NCBI GenBank assembly: GCA_002319955.1 | Contig: DCJS01000009.1 | Coordinates: 1-17,031 of the forward strand | Reading direction: 5' to 3' | Length of the DNA stretch: 17,031 bases | From: Flavobacteriales bacterium UBA1694 | GTDB lineage: Bacteria; Bacteroidota; Bacteroidia; Flavobacteriales; Weeksellaceae | Part shown: piece by piece, positions 8,137 through 15,257 of the stretch | How the letters are laid out: each line of letters begins with the position of its first letter | Numbering within the stretch: position 1 is the stretch's first letter | Position numbers and translations under genes: made by a program | Notes under the pieces: model-generated | Told to the model about the DNA's origin: nothing | Database searches by the model: none | What the model saw: the letters and a program-made list of their open reading frames with translations, nothing else

Positions 8137-8162
8137 GTACTTCTTAACTGTCCCCAGGTGGA

Positions 8163-8774
8163 CTAGACTAACTCTTCAAATTGAAATTGCACAGACGGCA
8201 TTTCGGACAACAGCTTCGAGATGCCGTCTTTTTGATTGGTTTTTATTTGGGCGCTGATCTCACAGGTTTGTTCTGCCTTAAATTCAATGATTTTCGCCCC
8301 AAATTTGTTTAGCACCGTAAAGAGCGCGTTTTGACTTGAATAAGGAAAGTGAATGGTGAGGTGGGATTCAAGTTCTTTTGTGGTTATTTCCGTTTGTTCT
8401 AGTGTAAGTTGCGCAGATTCCTTGTAAGCTTTTACAAGACCAGAAACGCCTAATTTCGTTCCTCCATAGTACCGTACCACAATAAGGATAACGTTTGTGA
8501 GTTGGTTTGAGAGAAGTTGATTATAAATTGGAAGCCCGGCACTTCCTGAGGGTTCACCATCATCATTCGCGCGGTAATTCTCGCCCTGTAGTCCTAATCT
8601 GAACGCATAACAATGGTGCGTCGCTTTGGGGTGCGCTGCTTTTACTTCATTTAAGGCCTCTTGCATCGCCTTTTGAGTTGAAATGGGAAATAGAAAGCCA
8701 ATGAATTTGCTTCCCTTTTCTTTTAGCAGAACGTTTGTGACCTTCGAAGCCGCTGTTTTAAACTCAGTGATCAT
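8163..8774 (-). CDS. yigZ: YigZ/IMPACT (UPF0029) family protein
   Basis: A 203-residue protein with the two family signatures: NDDGEPSGSAG at 70-80 and the motif RYYGGTKLGVSGLVKAYKES at 101-120. The N-terminal IMPACT domain covers about 1-125 and the rest is the ferredoxin-like C-terminal UPF0029 domain. Eukaryotic IMPACT modulates Gcn2; the bacterial role is not firmly known, with nucleic-acid binding proposed. ATG at 8774. It lies 27 bases beyond a terminator that ends the upstream minus-strand unit, so it probably has its own promoter; the best candidate is TATTTTCG (8779-8786), one mismatch from consensus and very close to the ATG. Confidence 0.95.
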   Translation of the reverse strand: MITEFKTAASKVTNVLLKEKGSKFIGFLFPISTQKAMQEALNEVKAAHPKATHHCYAFRLGLQGENYRANDDGEPSGSAGLPIYNQLLSNQLTNVILIVVRYYGGTKLGVSGLVKAYKESAQLTLEQTEITTKELESHLTIHFPYSSQNALFTVLNKFGAKIIEFKAEQTCEISAQIKTNQKDGISKLLSEMPSVQFQFEELV

Positions 8775-8800
8775 GACGCGAAAATACTGAAATATTTCCT

Positions 8801-8829
8801 AAAGAAAACTGCCCTCAGGAGAGGGCAGT
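8801..8829 (-). terminator. intrinsic terminator after the paired small genes
   Basis: In minus-strand RNA a 9-bp stem (arms 8821-8829 and 8808-8816, core CTGCCCTC/GAGGGCAG) closes a four-base loop and runs straight into TTTTCTTT (8801-8808). The U-rich tract exists only on this strand, so it acts on transcripts coming from the small genes to the right and insulates yigZ. Confidence 0.85.
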
Positions 8830-8905
8830 AAAGACTAAATCATTTATTAACTAACTTAAAGTTTTTAGCCCGCTTTTTAATTTGAAAAAATAGTAATAAG
8901 AAGGA

Positions 8906-9184
8906 TTATTTCGTTTGCTTCCCTTTGCCTTTGAGCCGCTCCCAAAGGGTTGGTGCAGTCTCTACAGTTAAAAGGTTTTCGCGCACGAGATCCTCAACAA
9001 AATCATTTTCGGTTCCAAAGCGCAGGTGAATTGCTTCGAAAGTAGATTTTCGGTGAGCATACGCCTGCATGAATTCTTCATTTGTGTCCCAAAGTTGAAT
9101 GTCGTGGGTTCTCATATAGGTGACGAAATCAAAATTATTCTTTCGTTTAACTTTTCTCATCCTTCGGAGTAGTGTGAAAATCAT
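8906..9184 (-). CDS. small protein of unknown function, paralogue of its neighbour
   Basis: A 92-residue soluble, basic protein of no family I recognise. No signal peptide or membrane helix. Visible pattern: FDFVTYMR (18-25), TNEEFM (34-39), then DFVEDLVRENLL (61-72) and a basic C-terminus (ERLKGKGKQTK). The same pattern in the same order occurs in the protein encoded just upstream (9220-9489), so the two probably arose by tandem duplication. ATG at 9184, 35 bases after the upstream gene's stop; the leader is A-rich. An in-frame ATG at codon 9 is a possible later start. Cotranscription with the upstream gene is likely, ending at the terminator at 8801-8829. Confidence 0.7.
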   Translation of the reverse strand: MIFTLLRRMRKVKRKNNFDFVTYMRTHDIQLWDTNEEFMQAYAHRKSTFEAIHLRFGTENDFVEDLVRENLLTVETAPTLWERLKGKGKQTK

Positions 9185-9219
9185 GGTCTTTATTAATGTT
9201 TTTTGGTTTTTATTTTTAC

Positions 9220-9489
9220 TTAGATCGTTGAAGGCTTTTTGAAATGGCGCTCGAAAAAGCTTAACTTAATTTTAAGCAGGCCTAAACGCTCCAAATCTGC
9301 GATGAATTCTTCTTCACTGAATGTGTTTATCTTCTCAGTGGAATTCTCAGGGGCCTGTTTTGCAATTGAGCGCATGTACTCTGTATTGGTAGGTAGAATA
9401 GGATTGTGGGCCTGGCGAAGTAAGCTCACAAGTTCATAAGGCGTTGTAAACCGAAAGGTTTGGGTGCTAGTAAAAATTTCGCAAGTCAT
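9220..9489 (-). CDS. small protein of unknown function, paralogue of its neighbour
   Basis: An 89-residue soluble protein, unrecognised. Shared pattern with the 92-residue neighbour: YELVSLLR (18-25), TNTEYM (34-39), EFIADLERLGLL (61-72) and a basic tail (ERHFKKPS). The motif positions agree to within a residue or two. It carries an N-terminal segment (MTCEIFTSTQTFRF) unlike the other copy. ATG at 9489. A TAAATTTG -7 box lies upstream at 9516-9523, making this the first gene of a two-gene unit. Possible functions (small regulator, antitoxin-like partner) are guesses and I assign none. Confidence 0.68.
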   Translation of the reverse strand: MTCEIFTSTQTFRFTTPYELVSLLRQAHNPILPTNTEYMRSIAKQAPENSTEKINTFSEEEFIADLERLGLLKIKLSFFERHFKKPSTI

Positions 9490-9515
9490 CGATTTAGCCT
9501 TTTAGAATTAAGGGT

Positions 9516-9523
9516 CAAATTTA
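9516..9523 (-). promoter_or_regulatory. -7 box for the paired small genes
   Basis: Minus strand reads TAAATTTG, an exact TAnnTTTG match ending 26 bases before the ATG at 9489. No strong TTG at the -33 distance. The GGGGGACA repeats at 9554-9572 lie 30 bases and more upstream of the box, where an operator or activator site would act. Confidence 0.55.
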
Positions 9524-9553
9524 GCAATGCATTACTAAATCCTTAAGTATTTT

Positions 9554-9572
9554 GGGGGACAAAGGGGGGACA
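9554..9572. repeat. tandem GGGGGACA direct repeat, 11-bp period
   Basis: Two exact copies of GGGGGACA (9554-9561 and 9565-9572) are separated by AAG, giving an 11-bp period that places both on one face of the helix. The run of G is striking in an AT-rich intergenic region. It lies between the divergent promoters of the small-gene pair and the TPR gene, so it could be an operator for either. Function not shown. Confidence 0.55.
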
Positions 9573-9631
9573 TCTTTCAGGACTACAGTGCAGTACGTTT
9601 TAAGGCCATGAGATCGATAAAATAGGCATTT

Positions 9632-9646
9632 TTCATTGTCAATGAA
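9632..9646. promoter_or_regulatory. 15-bp inverted repeat upstream of the TPR gene
   Basis: TTCATTG-T-CAATGAA: perfect 7-base arms around one central base. It ends 34 bases before the predicted -33 box of the TPR gene, a usual position for an activator or dimeric regulator site. The one-base centre makes an RNA hairpin unlikely, so a protein-binding site is the better reading. Confidence 0.45.
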
Positions 9647-9680
9647 TTTGAATAGATCCAGTTCGAGAATAAATTAGTAA

Positions 9681-9709
9681 TTTGGAGCTCTAAAACTAAC
9701 TACCATTTG
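9681..9709 (+). promoter_or_regulatory. putative promoter of the TPR gene
   Basis: TTTG at 9681-9684, a 16-base spacer, then TACCATTTG at 9701-9709, which resembles TAnnTTTG with one extra base. The ATG at 9722 follows 12 bases later. The TTG of this box is in frame with the gene and extends the open frame by five codons. Confidence 0.45.
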
Positions 9710-9721
9710 AGAGCAATTTCC

Positions 9722-11197
9722 ATGTTTCGAGTCGCCCTTTTCTTTTCGTTCTTGGGAAGCTTCGTGATGGCACAAAGCCTTCAAGTTCCCAATCAAAAAA
9801 CCTTTTCCACCTCGGACCTTGAACTTCTCATTCAAAATAAAATAGAATTAGGGTGCAATACGATGAATGATTCGTCCTATTACGCCGAGCTTTTAACGCG
9901 CAAAAATCCAGATCTAGAGGTGCTTTATTTACTATTTAGAGCGCAGGATGCGGCGAATTGCTTTGATCGGATTAACCCCAAAAGTGAACAGTGGTATAAA
10001 GAGGCCCTTAAGAAGAGCCGCCTTGTTTCTACTGAGCTCTGGGTATACACCCAGTTGCAGTATGCCAATTACTTGTACTACTTCCGCGATATGACGCGGG
10101 CCTTTAATTACTATCTTGCCATAGACCAAACCTTAGAGAAAGGAAAAATGGATGACCCAATTCGTCTCGATTTCACCTACCAATCTTTAGGGTATTTCTA
10201 TGGAACCATTGGGGCGAACCGAGCAGCGGTGGTTGCTTTAAACGAGGCCTTAGCCCTTTCTAAGCCAACAAGTAACCAGCGGGCCGCTATTTTTGACGCG
10301 ATCGGAAACCAGTATTTGGAATTAGGCGACCTAGAGAAGGCGGACCAGTGGTTTAATAGTGCAATTCACGCAGCGCGTCGTGCAAAGGATGAATTAAGGT
10401 ATGCCAAGGTGCTCGGGAACCAAGCGAGAATCGCACTTCGTAAACAAAATTTTGCAAAAGCAGAGGCTCTCTTAATTGAAGATATTGAGATTTCAACTCG
10501 ATTAAAAGCCTCAATGAATATCATGTATGCTAAAACGTTCTTGTCTCAGTTATATTACGAGATCGGCGCGTATGAAAAGGCCGAAGAGAACTTGAGTGAT
10601 GCCACGCAGTTGTACCGCTCAAAGCCCTATTATGCAACCAATGGAATTGGTATTGAAAAACAAAAATTGAGACTTTATAAGACAACCAATCAGAATTCCA
10701 AATTACTCTCAACCTATGAGTCTATAGTTCAGCTTGAGAATTTTGTAGAGACTTTGGACGGACCAAAAGCCTTAAGTAATGCAAATGTTTTATATCAACG
10801 ACTCAAGTTGCAGCAGGCAGAATCTGAGAATAAGGTAAAAAAAGAGATCTTAATGCGTAGGCAAATTTTCTTCACGGTAATTTTTGTTTTGATACTTCTT
10901 CTTGGGCTTTATATATTTATGTACTACCGAAAGCTAGCAATCACAGAGCGCCTTACGCATCTACACGAAGTTAAGAACTTGGAGCTTAAGAATCTTAGAA
11001 TCGAGACTCAGTTAGCGCAAGCGAATACAAATCTGGGTGTGCAAGTACGCTATATAAAGAATAAAAACCTCCACGTTCAAAATTTGCGTCTCGAAATCAT
11101 AAGGGCGCAAGAGGCCGAGAAAGAACTTTTGGAATACCGGCGTAGCGAGGTTGGAAACCTTCTCTCCGCGCATTTAATGACCAAAGAAACTTGGTGA
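9722..11197 (+). CDS. exported TPR / transmembrane / coiled-coil protein lacking an output domain
   Basis: A 491-residue protein. Signal peptide MFRVALFFSFLGSFVMA (1-17, probable cut before QSLQ); then an extracytoplasmic helical-repeat region (about 50-345) with TPR-like units, clearest at LDFTYQSLGYFYG (149-161), AIFDAIGNQYLELGDLEKADQWF (189-211), VLGNQARIALRKQNFAKAEALL and TFLSQLYYEIGAYEKAEENL; one membrane helix at about 381-402; then a cytoplasmic coiled coil (about 410-475). This is the layout of Bacteroidota TPR sensor-regulators that end in a LuxR-like helix-turn-helix. Here the frame stops at LLSAHLMTKETW, where by family memory the W begins the DNA-binding module. Dropping one base after that W would add only EQYALLESLLQND before TAG, so no helix-turn-helix is recoverable. 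Start: ATG at 9722, not the TTG at 9707, because the signal peptide begins there. Confidence 0.82.
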   Translation: MFRVALFFSFLGSFVMAQSLQVPNQKTFSTSDLELLIQNKIELGCNTMNDSSYYAELLTRKNPDLEVLYLLFRAQDAANCFDRINPKSEQWYKEALKKSRLVSTELWVYTQLQYANYLYYFRDMTRAFNYYLAIDQTLEKGKMDDPIRLDFTYQSLGYFYGTIGANRAAVVALNEALALSKPTSNQRAAIFDAIGNQYLELGDLEKADQWFNSAIHAARRAKDELRYAKVLGNQARIALRKQNFAKAEALLIEDIEISTRLKASMNIMYAKTFLSQLYYEIGAYEKAEENLSDATQLYRSKPYYATNGIGIEKQKLRLYKTTNQNSKLLSTYESIVQLENFVETLDGPKALSNANVLYQRLKLQQAESENKVKKEILMRRQIFFTVIFVLILLLGLYIFMYYRKLAITERLTHLHEVKNLELKNLRIETQLAQANTNLGVQVRYIKNKNLHVQNLRLEIIRAQEAEKELLEYRRSEVGNLLSAHLMTKETW

Positions 11198-11233
11198 GCA
11201 GTATGCTTTACTTGAATCTCTTTTGCAAAACGA

Positions 11234-12256
11234 CTAGGGGTTTAAATAGCAATCCAAGGTGTTTTTTTCAATTTCAAACTGCTGGTGGGCTCTGGCTTCA
11301 AGCTCTGGAGCCCGGGTCCCAGATTTTAATTTAAGACTAGGGTTTGTAATGCGATACGCAGCATCCCAAAGGCCTAGATCAATGAATTGTTGGTGCATCC
11401 TTGCGCCCCCTTCCACAAGTACGGATTGTATTGCGCGAGAGTTTAGATTTTTTAAAAGTTCGGGAATCAACTCTTTGGGATCTACTTTAATATACTCAAC
11501 CCCATTAGTGTGCTCCGATTTTACGGCATTAAAGATTAGGGTGGGCACCTGCTGATCATACAGTGTATGAGTGAGAGGAATTTTTAATTCTAAATCGAGC
11601 ACGAGGCGTGTCGGATGCGTGCCTTCTAGATTACGAACTGTGAGACTTGGGTTGTCCCTTAGGGCCGTTTGAGTGCCCACAAAGATTGCATGTTCCTGAT
11701 GCCGTAGGTGATGAACCCACTGGCTCATCAGAGGGTTAGAAATTTGTGCAGGATTAAAGTCCCTATCCAAATACCCATCAGCAGACTGGGCCCATTTAAG
11801 AATAATATAAGGGCGTTTTTTTATTTGAGAGGTGAAAAAGCGCTTATTTAAGTCACGGGCCTGCGCCTCTAATACCCCTACAGTAACCTCTATTCCAGCG
11901 TCTTCTAATAGGGCAACACCTTTGTTGTGGACCTTTTCACTAGGGTCTAAAACGCCGATTACCACGCGTTTGAAGCCAAGTTCTTTGAGTTTTAAAGCGC
12001 AAGGCGGTGTGCGTCCATAATGGCTACAGGGTTCTAATGAAACATAAATGGTCGATTCATTAAAAACAGAAGGATCCTGCACTTGATTAATTGCATTAAT
12101 CTCCGCATGGGGTGTTCCCGCTTTTTTGTGATAGCCTTCCCCGATTATTTTACCATTGTACGTGATTACAGCCCCAACGAGCGGGTTTGGATAGGTGTCT
12201 CCTAATGCTTTACGAGCTAGCTCGAAGCATCGAGTCATATAAGCGTGATCAGTCAT
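11234..12256 (-). CDS. ribD: riboflavin biosynthesis bifunctional deaminase/reductase RibD
   Basis: Catalyses two consecutive riboflavin steps: deamination of diaminohydroxyphosphoribosylaminopyrimidine, then NADPH-dependent reduction of the ribosyl side chain. The N-terminal deaminase domain (about 1-145) has the zinc ligands H50 (HAE, with catalytic E52), C77 (PC) and C86 (PPC). The C-terminal reductase domain (about 148-340) has VGTQTALRDNPSLTVR (193-208) and VEGGARM (281-287). At 340 residues it is slightly shorter than E. coli RibD (about 367). ATG at 12256; it starts 33 bases after the DUF349 gene and probably shares its transcript. Converges with the TPR gene, leaving 36 bases between stops and no visible terminator. 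Confidence 0.97.
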   Translation of the reverse strand: MTDHAYMTRCFELARKALGDTYPNPLVGAVITYNGKIIGEGYHKKAGTPHAEINAINQVQDPSVFNESTIYVSLEPCSHYGRTPPCALKLKELGFKRVVIGVLDPSEKVHNKGVALLEDAGIEVTVGVLEAQARDLNKRFFTSQIKKRPYIILKWAQSADGYLDRDFNPAQISNPLMSQWVHHLRHQEHAIFVGTQTALRDNPSLTVRNLEGTHPTRLVLDLELKIPLTHTLYDQQVPTLIFNAVKSEHTNGVEYIKVDPKELIPELLKNLNSRAIQSVLVEGGARMHQQFIDLGLWDAAYRITNPSLKLKSGTRAPELEARAHQQFEIEKNTLDCYLNP

Positions 12257-12289
12257 ATTAGGTTCGCTCTAAAGCAGCGCGTTAGGCCA

Positions 12290-14332
12290 TTAGTCCCCCA
12301 CGATGATGTGGTGAAGACTGGATTTAAGTCGCTCGAGTTGTTCTTTTTTGTCGTCTAGCTTGTCGAAGGTGTCTTTTAAAAGTGGATTGTCTCGTGCTGG
12401 AGATTTAAAGAAACTTAGATTCGTTTCTAAGGTGGAAATTTGCGCTTCTAAATCAGCAATTTGATTTTTGATTTTCCTGGCTTTGTCTGTAAGTTGGGAT
12501 TCGGATAAGTTTTCATCCTTTAAATCATATTCACTCGCATTATTGAGTTTTAGTTTTTCACGAAGGAGCTTATTAAACTGCGCGTGAATTGAAAGCTTGT
12601 CTTTTGGAACCTTCCCAATAGAATTCCACCGAGCTTTAATGGATTCAATTTCTTCTACACTTCCTTCTTTATCCGTTACGGCCTCCAAAGCGGTGAGTAA
12701 TTCTTTCTTTTCTTTATAATTATGAGTCCAATTGTCTCCTGCAGCGGGACTTTTAGTGCGGTAATTCTCGAAAAACGTATTGCAGGCTTCTCGGAATTCA
12801 TCCCAGATTTTATTTGCTAAATGACGCGGAACCTGGCCAGCGGCCTTCCAGTCGTTTTGAAGTGATTTATAAAGTGGCACCATGGCTTCCCAATCTTCGG
12901 AGTTCATGTGCTCTTTTGCCTTCTCAATTAAAGCCTGTTTTTTTACCAGGTTTTCCTGCTGGGCGCTTTTTAGGGATTTGTAAAATTTATTTTTAGTAGC
13001 ATTAAATAAACGAAGAGCTTGTTTAAACTCATCCCAAGTCTCACCGACATGCTCCTTAGGGACGCTTCCTATTTTTAAAAACTCTGTTCTAAGGTTTTCA
13101 ACAAGTTGAATTGTCTTTTGAAAATCCGAATGGCTTGCTGGTTTTTCTTTTGCACTCAGGTGGTTTATTTGAGTAATGATATCTTGCTTCTGTTGGTAGT
13201 TAGCCGTGTGTTTTGCATCCAATTGCGAGTGCAATTCAGCGCGTCGGTCATGGATTTGATTGGAGAGTGCTTTGAATTCGTTCCAAGTAGACTCTCTGAA
13301 TTCTTCCGCTACGGGCTCTCCTTCCTCCTTCCATAGTTTGTGGAGGTATTGAAGTTCGTTTAGGGCTTTTTGAACCGGTTCTTTAAGTAAATCTTTCGCC
13401 CGTTCAATAATGTGCTGGCGTTTCTCAAGATTGTGCAGATATTCCTGCTGTAAATATTCTTTATTTAAATCAAGCATCTCATAGAACTGATTTAAATGGT
13501 GGTAGTAGTTGTTATTGAGGAGTTTGAATTGCGACTTGGCAACCTGACCCGCCTCGGTCCAATCTTTCTTAATGGCCCGTATTTCATGAAATAGGTTGAG
13601 TCCGGGCTCATTTGAAGTGTAAATGTTTTTTAGACGCTCAATAATAGCTTGACGGGCCTCGAGATTGTCTTTAAATAGCTCCTCTTGTTCACGTGAATAA
13701 ATGCTATTCTTTTCTCTGAAAATAGCACAAAGGGCAATAAACTTCGATTGTTGTGGGTGCTCATACTCGAAATCGGTTATTAAACTTCCATCCTGTATGA
13801 ACTCTTGCAATTTTTGCTTGACTTCAAAAGTTATTTTTTTTGCAGACCAATCTTTTAGCTGGTTAAATTGACGAACGAGTTCACCTGCATTTGGGAGATT
13901 TACAAGTTTTTCAAGTTCACTCACTAGTTGTTCACTTGAACGGGGATCCACAAATGCCTTTTTCTCGTCTTCAATTGCGGACTCTTGCACTGGTGCGCCT
14001 GATTCTACTGGTGCCTTAGCCTCTGAATCAGCCTTCGTTTGGGAACTCAAGTCTTGCTGAGGGATTTTTACCGACTCCTGCGTTTCGACCTCTTGCGCAT
14101 TTGGCTCAGGCTGAGTCATGATCTCGGTTTTCGAAGAGCTCGGTGTTTCAGTTACTATCGTGTCATGTAGAAGGTCCTTTTTTGTAGGATCGATTTCTGA
14201 CAGGACTTTTTCTGGTGGAATGGTGGTGGATTCCTGTTGGTCCATGTCGGTGCCTGGATCGAAATCATTTGGCGTATTTTCGAGGTTTGAATTTGTTTCT
14301 TCGTTTAGTGCATTAGGATCCTGCATACTCAT
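12290..14332 (-). CDS. large protein with five DUF349 repeats
   Basis: A 680-residue protein of the DUF349 family, function unknown. N-terminus (1 to about 135) is acidic, Ser/Pro/Gln-rich and probably disordered. Five units follow, each with an aromatic-xxx-G core: KDWTEAGQV (W258), KLWKEEGEPV (W334), TEFLKIGSV (F418), NDWKAAGQV (W495) and ARWNSIGKV (W569), spaced 74-84 residues apart. The C-terminus (about 610-675) is coiled coil. No signal peptide or membrane helix, so cytoplasmic. The start is uncertain: ATG at 14332 (MSMQDPN) fits the acidic start best; ATG at 14371 would add 13 residues; the frame runs open further upstream into aroE. A -7-like box, TATATTTA, lies at 14388-14395. Confidence 0.88.
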   Translation of the reverse strand: MSMQDPNALNEETNSNLENTPNDFDPGTDMDQQESTTIPPEKVLSEIDPTKKDLLHDTIVTETPSSSKTEIMTQPEPNAQEVETQESVKIPQQDLSSQTKADSEAKAPVESGAPVQESAIEDEKKAFVDPRSSEQLVSELEKLVNLPNAGELVRQFNQLKDWSAKKITFEVKQKLQEFIQDGSLITDFEYEHPQQSKFIALCAIFREKNSIYSREQEELFKDNLEARQAIIERLKNIYTSNEPGLNLFHEIRAIKKDWTEAGQVAKSQFKLLNNNYYHHLNQFYEMLDLNKEYLQQEYLHNLEKRQHIIERAKDLLKEPVQKALNELQYLHKLWKEEGEPVAEEFRESTWNEFKALSNQIHDRRAELHSQLDAKHTANYQQKQDIITQINHLSAKEKPASHSDFQKTIQLVENLRTEFLKIGSVPKEHVGETWDEFKQALRLFNATKNKFYKSLKSAQQENLVKKQALIEKAKEHMNSEDWEAMVPLYKSLQNDWKAAGQVPRHLANKIWDEFREACNTFFENYRTKSPAAGDNWTHNYKEKKELLTALEAVTDKEGSVEEIESIKARWNSIGKVPKDKLSIHAQFNKLLREKLKLNNASEYDLKDENLSESQLTDKARKIKNQIADLEAQISTLETNLSFFKSPARDNPLLKDTFDKLDDKKEQLERLKSSLHHIIVGD

Positions 14333-14362
14333 AACTTGTGACTTTATGTTGGTGGTCTGCCT

Positions 14363-14377
14363 CACGCTCATAGCGTG
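14363..14377 (-). other. small hairpin spanning an alternative start of the DUF349 gene
   Basis: CACGCT and AGCGTG (14363-14368 and 14372-14377) form a perfect 6-bp stem whose 3-base loop is the ATG at 14371 on the minus strand. If the transcript begins upstream of it, this start would be masked, favouring the ATG at 14332. Confidence 0.35.
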
Positions 14378-14438
14378 AATAGCCCGATAAATATAAACAT
14401 TTTTTCGATTTCGTAGCCCCTTGGGCTTTATTTTATGA

Positions 14439-15176
14439 TTAGGGCGTGGATTGGTTCCACAATTCCCACGCTTTTTCAGCCTGCTGCTCCAGCATAAAAT
14501 AGCCGTTGAGGCATTTAGCACCTTGCTCACTAGCCTTTTTGATGAATTCGGTGTACTCTGGATTGTAGATTAAATCAATTACCAAATGCTCGGGCGATAA
14601 GGCGTGAAAAGGGAACACAAGACACTGATGCTCGTTAGGGAAGGTCCCCACTGGCGTGCACTGAACAACCAAGTTGCAGGCCTTAACCTGTTCCTTGGTG
14701 AGCGATTCGAAATTAGATTCGGATTTTCTCTCAATGACGTGATAGGGGATTCCGTTGGTCTCAAGGACATATTTAACCGCCTTGGCTGCGCCACCATTTC
14801 CTAAGATTAGGGCGGCGTTATGGTGTGGTTTGCGGTGAAGTTGCAAGGTTTTTTCGAAACCGTAAACGTCCGTGTTGTAGCCCATTAACTTGCCATCGGT
14901 TATCTTAACGGTGTTTACTGCCCCAACTTTCTGAGCCTCTGGGCTTAGAAAATCTAAATAGGGGAGTATTTTTTCTTTGTAGGGAATCGTGACATTGAAC
15001 CCTTTTAAATTCTCCTTTTGAATCACCGCCCCAAGTGAACTTAAGTCACTTAAATCTAGAAGTAGATAGCGGTGGTTCTTTAAAAAAAGCTTTTTAAATT
15101 TATTGGTGAAGTGTTTTTGAGAAAAAGAATAGGCAATTCCTTTTCCAACAAGTCCATAGGTTGCTTGGGATTCCAT
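14439..15176 (-). CDS. aroE: shikimate dehydrogenase
   Basis: NADP-dependent reduction of 3-dehydroshikimate to shikimate in aromatic amino-acid synthesis. Substrate site: SFSQKHF (about 17-23) and NVTIPYKE (61-68) with catalytic K67; catalytic D103 lies in GYNTDVYG. The NADP-binding loop reads GNGGAAKAV (126-134), close to the usual GAGGAA. The C-terminal family motif is GYFMLEQQA (about 225-233). 245 residues from the ATG at 15176, short but complete. A TTG at 15191 would add five residues but lies next to and overlaps the -7 box at 15181-15188. The downstream DUF349 and ribD genes face the same way with small gaps and may be cotranscribed. Confidence 0.96.
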   Translation of the reverse strand: MESQATYGLVGKGIAYSFSQKHFTNKFKKLFLKNHRYLLLDLSDLSSLGAVIQKENLKGFNVTIPYKEKILPYLDFLSPEAQKVGAVNTVKITDGKLMGYNTDVYGFEKTLQLHRKPHHNAALILGNGGAAKAVKYVLETNGIPYHVIERKSESNFESLTKEQVKACNLVVQCTPVGTFPNEHQCLVFPFHALSPEHLVIDLIYNPEYTEFIKKASEQGAKCLNGYFMLEQQAEKAWELWNQSTP

Positions 15177-15180
15177 TAGC

Positions 15181-15188
15181 CAAAGATA
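15181..15188 (-). promoter_or_regulatory. -7 box of the putative aroE promoter
   Basis: The minus strand reads TATCTTTG, exact to TAnnTTTG and identical to the box before the acetyltransferase gene. It ends just 4 bases before the aroE ATG, so the transcript would be leaderless or nearly so, or the true start is slightly further downstream. Confidence 0.5.
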
Positions 15189-15257
15189 CAATTTTTGAGC
15201 ACTGAAATAACACGAAAATGCGATTGATTCAGAGCGTTGCGTCAGGTTAGGAGCAAA

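Noticed and set aside
8135..8162. AAGTACTT palindrome between yugP and yigZ as a shared terminator
   Set aside because: Too short and AT-rich, with no T-tract on either side.
8906..9489. The small-gene pair as a toxin-antitoxin module
   Set aside because: Size and tandem layout fit, but no toxin or antitoxin motif is seen and the two proteins resemble each other, which is unlike typical pairs.
11192..11237. Programmed +1 frameshift at the end of the TPR gene
   Set aside because: The TGG-TGA context does not allow cognate re-pairing after a +1 slip, and the new frame gives only 13 residues before a stop.
14415..14427. Inverted repeat AGCCC/GGGCT after aroE as a terminator
   Set aside because: Only five base pairs, and the T-rich tract follows it on the plus strand, whereas aroE is transcribed on the minus strand.
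14333..14530. A 66-residue N-terminal extension of the DUF349 protein reaching into aroE
   Set aside because: The extension overlaps aroE, is basic and Cys/Trp-containing, unlike the acidic head that follows, and internal ATGs at 14371 and 14332 are better placed.
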